Shown: positions 1-4,363 of the stretch, piece by piece | Numbering within the stretch: position 1 is the stretch's first letter | How the letters are laid out: the number at the start of each line of letters is the position of its first letter | DNA from: an uncultured Erysipelotrichaceae bacterium | GTDB taxonomy: Bacteria; Bacillota_I; Bacilli_A; RF39; UBA660 | Direction of reading: 5' to 3' | DNA length: 7,347 nucleotides | Assembly (NCBI GenBank): GCA_902803685.1 | Contig: CADCQR010000054.1 | Coordinates: forward strand, 1 to 7,347 | Position numbers and translations under genes: made by a program | The notes under the pieces: generated by a model | What the model saw: the letters and a program-made list of their open reading frames with translations, nothing else | What the model was told of the DNA's origin: nothing | Databases searched by the model: none

Positions 1-131
1 CTTTCTAATTACTACCTTTAGAGCAGAATTATTAAAAGTAATTCCGGCATTGCCGTTATCAAAATTGAGTTAATCTAAGGATGGTACCGTGCTTAAGCAC
101 TCCTATATGCAATTGTATATAGGAGTTTTTT
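1..131 (+). promoter_or_regulatory. T-box riboswitch leader, 3' part (thrS operon)
   Basis: This is the downstream half of a T-box leader, which senses uncharged tRNA and lets transcription continue into an aminoacyl-tRNA synthetase gene. The T-box sequence is at 77-91 (AAGGATGGTACCGTG). It folds into a canonical antiterminator: AGGA 78-81 pairs with TCCT 101-104, the seven-base bulge TGGTACC is at 82-88, and GTGC 89-92 pairs with GCAC 97-100 around a TTAA loop. TGGT in the bulge would pair with a tRNA acceptor end carrying discriminator A, which fits tRNA-Thr of well-known bacteria. Upstream, two adjacent small hairpins (26-44 and 45-55) are Stem III candidates. Stem I with the specifier codon lies left of the window, so threonine specificity is inferred from thrS downstream. 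Confidence 0.93.
99..131 (+). terminator. T-box attenuator terminator
   Basis: A perfect 10-bp stem pairs ACTCCTATAT (99-108) with ATATAGGAGT (117-126) around an 8-base loop, and a T6 run follows (126-131). The left arm overlaps the 3' side of the antiterminator (97-104), so the two folds exclude each other, as required for tRNA-dependent attenuation. Confidence 0.93.
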
Positions 132-168
132 GTTCATTTGCCTATTTGTGTGGGAGGGTGTATTTTGT

Positions 169-378
169 ATGAGCGATGCAATATTTAGAGAGAGATTTGA
201 AACATTAAAATTTACGGAGTTATTTGAAATGGATGATGAAAGAAGAATTGATATTCAAAGACAAATTCAAATTTTAGAAGATAATTATCGTACTAGAAAT
301 CAATTAGATTTTGATTATACGACCATAGAAAGTACAACTCATTCAATTGAAGAACAGATAATAAAAGAAGGAGAATAG
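169..378 (+). CDS. Small acidic protein of unknown function in the thrS operon (69 aa)
   Basis: I do not recognise this protein. The chosen start is ATG 169 (MSDAIFRERF), preceded by GGGAGG at 152-157, 11 bases upstream. A longer frame from TTG 130 would begin inside the attenuator T-run and is unlikely. The product is rich in Glu, Asp and Arg, with roughly 18 acidic and 9 basic residues. It has no signal peptide or membrane segment and no Cys, and it looks largely helical. The end of the gene carries the thrS Shine-Dalgarno (AAGGAG 368-373). It ends with TAG three bases before the thrS ATG and in the same frame, so translational coupling is likely. Its size matches the TGS domain that ThrRS lacks, but I see no TGS-like sequence in it. 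Position implies the same T-box control as thrS. Confidence 0.75.
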   Translation: MSDAIFRERFETLKFTELFEMDDERRIDIQRQIQILEDNYRTRNQLDFDYTTIESTTHSIEEQIIKEGE

Positions 379-381
379 AAC

Positions 382-2145
382 ATGATAAATATAAAAGAAA
401 ACGAACAGCTTGATAAGCTGAATCATTCTTGTGCACATTTGATGGCACAAGCTATACAGCATCTTTATCCAGAGGCTAAATTTTGGGTTGGACCATCTAT
501 TGAAGAAGGATTCTATTATGATGTGGATTTAGGAGATAAGACAATAACTGAAGATGATTTAATTGCAATAGAAAGAGAAATGAAAAAATGCTCTAAGTCT
601 GCAAAGAATATAATAAGAAGAGAGTTAACAAAAAATGAGGCTCTTGAAATGTTTGAGAATGATCCTTATAAACTTGATTTAATAACAAGGATGAATGAAG
701 AAGATGGTCCGATTAGTTGCTATACACAGGGTGATTTTACGGATCTTTGTCGTGGACCGCATGTCGAAAATACAAAGGAAATTAAGCATTTTAAATTGTT
801 AAAAGTTGCTGGCGCTTATTGGAAAGGCGACGCTAATAATAAGATGTTGCAAAGAATCTATGGTATAGCGTTTGAGACAGAAGAAGAGCTAACAGCACAT
901 TTAGCAGCACTTGCTGAAGCTGCTGAGAGAGATCATCGTAAGATTGGAAAAGATTTGGGTATTTATTTAATAGATGATTTGGTGGGAAAAGGATTACCAA
1001 TGTATTTGCCAAATGGTTTTATAGTTTGGAACTTATTGGAAAATTACATTAGAAATAAAGAAATTAAGAGAGGGTATAAACATGTGTTAACACCTCCTTT
1101 AGGAAATGTAGAACTATATAAAACTTCTGGGCATTGGGCACATTATAAAGATGATATGTTTCCAGCTATGAAAGTAGATGACGAGGAATTCGTATTAAGG
1201 CCAATGAATTGTCCCCATCATATGGTAATATATGGAAATGAGTTGCATTCATACAAGGATTTGCCATTGAGAATTGCTGAGATAGCTAGAGATTGTAGAT
1301 ACGAGTCAAGTGGTTCACTAAAAGGAATTGAAAGAGTTCGTTCGTTTTGCCAAAATGATTCACATATCTTTTGTAGACCAGATCAAATTGCACAGGAATT
1401 CAAGGGCGTAGTTGATTTGATTTTAGAGGTGTATAAAGAACTTGGAATAACTGATTACAAGTTTGAACTGTCTTTAAGAGACAAGAATGATAAAGTTAAA
1501 TATCATCAGGATGATGAAATGTGGGATACAGCCGAAAATAAGTTACGTGAAGTATTAAATGAGTTGCAAATCCCGTATGTAGAAAAGATTGGAGAAGCTG
1601 CGTTCTACGGACCAAAGTTGGATGTTCAAGTGCGACCTGCGGTAGGTAATGAGTTTACATTATCAACATGTCAGTTAGATTTTTGCTTGCCAATGAAATT
1701 TGCTTTAACATATGTAGATAGCGATGGAGCTAAGAAAACTCCAGTAGTTATACATAGAGCAGTGTTTGGTTCGATTGATAGGACAATGGCATATTATTTA
1801 GAAGAAAGGAAAGGAAACTTACCAACTTGGTTGGCTCCACAGCAAGTTAGAATTATTCCAGTTAATCCTACTTATCAAGGTGATTATGCTAAAGAAATAT
1901 ATGAATTGTTAAATAATAGAGATATAAGAGTAGGTCTTGATGATAGAGATGAAAAATTGGGTTATAGACTAAGGGAAGCTCAGACATCAAAGGTTCCATA
2001 TACATTGATATTAGGTGATGAAGAAAAAAATAATAAGACAATTAGCTATAGATTGTTTGGAGAAAAGGATACAACAACCTTATCAATAGATGAATTTGTA
2101 AGAATATTAAAAGAGGATATAGATAAAAAATTATTAAGAAAGTAG
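382..2145 (+). CDS. thrS: Threonyl-tRNA synthetase lacking the TGS domain (587 aa)
   Basis: This class II synthetase charges tRNA-Thr with threonine in the cytoplasm. The N-terminal editing domain has HSCAH (residues 15-19) and DLCRGPH (121-127), so the His15/His19/Cys123/His127 set for removing mischarged serine is intact. The catalytic core follows: RPMNCPHH near 273-280, motif 2 with CRYESSGSLKGIERVR (305-320), and motif 3 IHRAVFGSIDR (457-467). Cys277, His328 and His458 match the zinc ligands that bind threonine. The anticodon-binding domain runs from about 488 to the end. The usual length is about 640 residues; this one starts directly at the editing domain, so the N-terminal TGS module is missing. 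The start ATG 382 has AAGGAG at 368-373. The gene is under T-box control. Confidence 0.98.
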   Translation: MINIKENEQLDKLNHSCAHLMAQAIQHLYPEAKFWVGPSIEEGFYYDVDLGDKTITEDDLIAIEREMKKCSKSAKNIIRRELTKNEALEMFENDPYKLDLITRMNEEDGPISCYTQGDFTDLCRGPHVENTKEIKHFKLLKVAGAYWKGDANNKMLQRIYGIAFETEEELTAHLAALAEAAERDHRKIGKDLGIYLIDDLVGKGLPMYLPNGFIVWNLLENYIRNKEIKRGYKHVLTPPLGNVELYKTSGHWAHYKDDMFPAMKVDDEEFVLRPMNCPHHMVIYGNELHSYKDLPLRIAEIARDCRYESSGSLKGIERVRSFCQNDSHIFCRPDQIAQEFKGVVDLILEVYKELGITDYKFELSLRDKNDKVKYHQDDEMWDTAENKLREVLNELQIPYVEKIGEAAFYGPKLDVQVRPAVGNEFTLSTCQLDFCLPMKFALTYVDSDGAKKTPVVIHRAVFGSIDRTMAYYLEERKGNLPTWLAPQQVRIIPVNPTYQGDYAKEIYELLNNRDIRVGLDDRDEKLGYRLREAQTSKVPYTLILGDEEKNNKTISYRLFGEKDTTTLSIDEFVRILKEDIDKKLLRK

Positions 2146-2163
2146 AAATACTTCCTTTTTTTT
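2136..2163 (+). terminator. Candidate intrinsic terminator at the thrS end
   Basis: AAGTA 2140-2144 pairs with TACTT 2149-2153 around a GAAA loop. The stem extends past one A-C mismatch to AAG 2136-2138 with CTT 2155-2157. A T8 tract follows at 2156-2163. The hairpin contains the thrS TAG stop. The stem is weak, so termination may be partial. Confidence 0.5.
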
Positions 2164-2171
2164 GTTATAAT
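2143..2171 (+). promoter_or_regulatory. Promoter of the pilin-like gene (extended -10)
   Basis: TATAAT at 2166-2171 is a perfect -10 and is preceded by TG at 2163-2164, giving an extended -10. A weak -35, TAGAAA (2143-2148, 4 of 6 matches), sits exactly 17 bases upstream. The element overlaps the thrS stop and terminator, which suggests the pilin-like gene is transcribed separately from the T-box operon. Confidence 0.7.
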
Positions 2172-2195
2172 GATGACAAGATAGGAGTTATAAAT

Positions 2196-2639
2196 ATGGT
2201 TAATAACAAAGGATTTACATTAATAGAATTATTAGTCACAATTACGATTTTAGGTATTGTAACGGTTATTGCAATCCCTGTTATGAGTGGGCTTACAAGT
2301 GATTATAGTGAACGAAAATTGAAATTGCATCTTTCTGCTATTGAATCGGCCGCTAAATTATATGTTGATAGTAAAGGAATTGATGTATTTGCTTATGATC
2401 CAGCAGGATGTGCTGATATATATTATACAAAAGTATCCAATGAAAAATTGATTGAGCCAATTGATTTTTCTAAATTTAAGGGCATAAATGAAAATAAGAT
2501 TTTTGTTAGGGTAAGGAAAAATGGCAATAGATATACATATACAGTTTGTAAAGCAATTGGCACTGGGGATTGCCAAGCTGACAACTGTAGTTCTTGTAAA
2601 GCAAATACTCCATGTGTTATTAATGTCAGTGGTGGATAG
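2196..2639 (+). CDS. Type IV prepilin-like (pseudopilin) protein with a cysteine-rich tail (147 aa)
   Basis: The N-terminus is a class III (prepilin) signal: a short leader with KG at residues 5-6, then FTLIELLVTITILGIV from residue 7. Prepilin peptidase would cut after Gly6, Phe7 would be the methylated residue, and Glu11 is the conserved +5 glutamate. The hydrophobic helix spans about 8-28, followed by an amphipathic helix with SERKLKLHLSAIESAAKLY. The C-terminal part carries Cys118, 126, 131, 134 and 140 plus Cys72 earlier: six cysteines, most of them in the last 30 residues. Disulfides outside the cell, or metal binding, are possible but unproven. AGGAG (2183-2187) sits 8 bases before ATG 2196. 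No pilus assembly ATPase, peptidase or platform gene is in the window, so the role (pilus, pseudopilus or DNA uptake) is open. Confidence 0.88.
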   Translation: MVNNKGFTLIELLVTITILGIVTVIAIPVMSGLTSDYSERKLKLHLSAIESAAKLYVDSKGIDVFAYDPAGCADIYYTKVSNEKLIEPIDFSKFKGINENKIFVRVRKNGNRYTYTVCKAIGTGDCQADNCSSCKANTPCVINVSGG

Positions 2640-2656
2640 GATTATAATTAGCTAAT

Positions 2657-2695
2657 TTTAGAAGGAGTAGATAGTTAATATTTATTCCTTTTAAA
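2657..2695 (+). terminator. Long hairpin after the pilin-like gene, possible terminator
   Basis: Bases 2657-2673 pair with 2679-2695, giving 17 consecutive pairs (three of them G-U) around the loop GTTAA. It lies 18 bases after the pilin-like stop, where a terminator is expected. No T-run follows directly; the nearest is at 2709-2715, about 13 bases later, so the call is tentative. The left arm contains GAAGGAG (2661-2667), a good Shine-Dalgarno that the hairpin would hide. Between 2696 and 2780 I see only AT-rich sequence and a 10-base direct repeat (CAATAAATTA at 2753 and again at 2785). Confidence 0.45.
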
Positions 2696-2780
2696 TTACT
2701 GGTATTTCTTTTTTTGTTAGTTATCATCCCTATTTTATAAGTAAAAAAATGTCAATAAATTATATTTTTATGTTGATTTA

Positions 2781-2814
2781 TTTACAATAAATTAGGTTTT
2801 AGTTATATTATAAT
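2781..2814 (+). promoter_or_regulatory. Candidate promoter for the structured RNA / rsmH operon
   Basis: TTTACA (2781-2786) matches the -35 consensus in 5 of 6 positions and lies 17 bases before TATATT (2804-2809). A perfect TATAAT at 2809-2814 overlaps but would give a 22-base spacer. Either choice puts the transcript start near 2815-2821, just where paired RNA segments begin. A second TATAAT at 2874-2879 lacks a good -35. Confidence 0.55.
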
Positions 2815-3055
2815 TAAGCAGTGGTAAATGATGGTAAAAGATAAAAATAGATGATTTTCTTCACAGCATTTACTATAATGTATTACATATTTAAATATTT
2901 TCTATCAGGCACTGCTGTGGCAGAAACTTAAGGTTTGAACTATATACCTCCCGCTGATGATTGTATTTAATAAATACTTTTAATTAGCTATTTAGTTCAA
3001 AAATATTAAACTTCTGCATATAAGAATATGTCTGATATAGCTTATTATTTTTTTT
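2815..3055 (+). ncRNA. Unidentified structured RNA (free sRNA or rsmH leader)
   Basis: About 240 bases with no reading frame but many complementary segments. GCAGTG 2818-2823 pairs with CACTGC 2910-2915. GTAAATG 2824-2830 pairs with CATTTAC 2867-2873. GCAGAA 2920-2925 pairs with TTCTGC 3012-3017. TTTGAACTA 2934-2942 pairs with TAGTTCAAA 2993-3001, capped by GTATTT 2963-2968 with AAATAC 2972-2977. CATAT 3017-3021 with ATATG 3026-3030 forms a small hairpin (C3017 is shared). TATCAG 2903-2908 with CTGATA 3032-3037 would cross the first helix and form a pseudoknot. TAAGC 2815-2819 could close on GCTTA 3040-3044, competing with the first helix. T8 at 3048-3055 marks a likely 3' end. The CCTCCCGC stretch (2947-2954) stands out in AT-rich surroundings. 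I find no conserved RNase P, tmRNA or SRP core. The RNA call is inference from structure. Confidence 0.5.
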
Positions 3056-3071
3056 ACGAGAGCGTGATATT

Positions 3072-4004
3072 ATGAAGGAAAAACATATTAGTGTATTGCT
3101 TGAAGAATCTATTTCTTCATTAAATATTAGAGAAGATAGTACAATAGTAGATTGTACATTAGGTTATGGAGGGCATAGCAGTAAGATATTGGCAAAAGTT
3201 AAGAAGGGGTTCTTATTCGCCTTTGATCAAGATAGTGAAGCAATTCGGCATAGTACCGAGCGATTAAAAAGCATCGGTACTAACTTCACTATAATCAAAA
3301 GTAATTTTGTCAATCTAAAAGAAAAATTAAATAAATTAGGTATAATAAATGTAGATGGCTTCCTTTTTGATTTAGGGGTGTCGTCACCACAATTGGATGA
3401 TGCTGAGCGTGGCTTTTCATATCATGAAGATGCAAAACTAGATATGAGAATGGACAGGGAACAGACTTTAAGTGCATACGATGTTGTTAATAATTATACG
3501 AAAGAAGAATTAAGTAATATTTTTTATAAATATGGAGAAGATAGATTTTCTTCTAATATAGCTAAAAAAATAGTTGAATATAGAAAAAATAAACCAATTG
3601 ATACTACATTGGAGTTGGTGGAAATAATAAAGACTGCTGTTCCAATGAAATTTAGAAAAGATAAACATCCCGCAAGACAGATATTTCAAGCTATAAGAAT
3701 TGAAGTTAATAAAGAATTAGACGTAATAGAACCAGCGTTAGCACAAGCTGCTTCGATGCTGGAAGTTGGTGGACGTATTGCAGTAATAACTTTCCATTCT
3801 TTAGAAGATAGATTAGTTAAGAATTTCTTTAAGGATTTAACAAAAATAGATGAGATGATAAAGGGGCTTCCTGAGGTACCAGAAAAATACTTACCGGATT
3901 TTAGGTTGGTAGTAAATAAGGCAATAGAGCCAACAAAGGAGGAAAAAGAACAGAATCCTCGAGCTAGAAGTGCTAAGCTTCGTGTAATTGAGAGAATAAA
4001 GTAA
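3072..4004 (+). CDS. rsmH: 16S rRNA (cytosine1402-N4)-methyltransferase RsmH/MraW (310 aa)
   Basis: RsmH uses S-adenosylmethionine to methylate N4 of C1402 in the ribosomal P-site region of 16S rRNA. The family signatures are all visible: HISVLLEE at 5-12, the SAM-binding loop DCTLGYGGHS at 27-36, the acidic FDQD at 51-54, DLGVSSPQLD at 100-109, HPARQIFQAIRIEVN at 199-213, ITFHSLEDR at 239-247 and NPRARSAKLR at 295-304. The 310-residue length is normal for the family. ATG 3072 is preceded by GTGAT (3064-3068) and GAGAG (3058-3062), a rather weak site. It opens a four-gene operon. In most Bacillota mraZ precedes it; here the upstream space holds the structured RNA and no mraZ is seen. Confidence 0.97.
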   Translation: MKEKHISVLLEESISSLNIREDSTIVDCTLGYGGHSSKILAKVKKGFLFAFDQDSEAIRHSTERLKSIGTNFTIIKSNFVNLKEKLNKLGIINVDGFLFDLGVSSPQLDDAERGFSYHEDAKLDMRMDREQTLSAYDVVNNYTKEELSNIFYKYGEDRFSSNIAKKIVEYRKNKPIDTTLELVEIIKTAVPMKFRKDKHPARQIFQAIRIEVNKELDVIEPALAQAASMLEVGGRIAVITFHSLEDRLVKNFFKDLTKIDEMIKGLPEVPEKYLPDFRLVVNKAIEPTKEEKEQNPRARSAKLRVIERIK

Positions 4005-4022
4005 GGAGAAATGGGTGATAAT

Positions 4023-4346
4023 ATGAAGAAAAAAAAAACTTATAAAAAGAAAATAAAATTATCACCATTTGAAAAAATATTATATTTTGTTGCTATCTTA
4101 ACTTTGATTTTAGCACCTATTTTAATTGTATTTACGAAAGCCACTTTATCTGAAATAAATTTTCAAGTAGAAAAAGTAAAAAAAGATATCGAAACACAAA
4201 AAAAGGTAAATGAAAGCTTAAATATGGAAATTAATGAGTTGGCGTCGTTAAAAAAGATTCAAGAAGTTGCGGCTGAACAAGGTTTAAGTTATAATAATAA
4301 TAATATAAAATCTATAGAAGAAGATAAAAATTTAAATGAAGAGTAA
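4023..4346 (+). CDS. ftsL: FtsL-like cell division protein (107 aa)
   Basis: This is a bitopic membrane protein of FtsL type, part of the FtsL-FtsB-DivIC group that activates septal peptidoglycan synthesis. A very basic cytoplasmic tail (MKKKKTYKKK) precedes one membrane helix at about residues 19-37, then an extracellular coiled coil at about 41-83. It ends with LASLKKIQEVAAEQGLSY, which resembles the FtsL-family segment after the coiled coil. I prefer ATG 4023: GGTGAT (4014-4019) sits three bases upstream in the extended Shine-Dalgarno position, and AAGGAG is at 4003-4008. ATG 4011 (four residues longer) leaves only two bases after AAGGAG. The gene lies between rsmH and a class B PBP, the usual ftsL place. 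Sequence is poorly conserved in this family, so position and topology carry the call. Confidence 0.85.
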   Translation: MKKKKTYKKKIKLSPFEKILYFVAILTLILAPILIVFTKATLSEINFQVEKVKKDIETQKKVNESLNMEINELASLKKIQEVAAEQGLSYNNNNIKSIEEDKNLNEE

Positions 4347-4363
4347 ATAGGATGTGATATAAC

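Noticed and set aside
130..168. Longer start (TTG 130) for the 69-aa gene, adding 13 residues
   Set aside because: The TTG lies in the T-run of the T-box terminator and has no ribosome site, whereas ATG 169 has GGGAGG upstream.
169..378. 69-aa protein as a split-off TGS domain of ThrRS
   Set aside because: It is helical and charge-rich and lacks the beta-rich, glycine-containing pattern of TGS (such as the PDGS start). Only the size fits.
2358..2576. 72-codon minus-strand frame inside the pilin-like gene
   Set aside because: It is a shadow of a well-supported + strand gene and lacks a convincing ribosome site or protein signature.
2753..2794. CAATAAATTA direct repeat (2753 and 2785) as a CRISPR or iteron unit
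   Set aside because: There are only two copies of a 10-base AT-rich word, with no further units or associated genes.
2954..2977. Hammerhead ribozyme core (CTGATGA 2954-2960 followed by a hairpin)
   Set aside because: The required GAAA after stem II is absent (TTTTAATT instead), and no cleavage-site helix arrangement is visible.
2815..3055. RNase P RNA, tmRNA, SRP RNA or tRNA in the intergenic region
   Set aside because: No GAGGAAAGUCC core, no tRNA-like ends or tag frame, no GGAAGGAAGC SRP loop and no cloverleaf. The length is also too short for RNase P or tmRNA. A divergent 6S RNA could not be excluded or supported.
2640..3071. mraZ or a remnant of it before rsmH
   Set aside because: No frame or MraZ-like sequence is visible in the region, and the pilin-like gene lies directly upstream.
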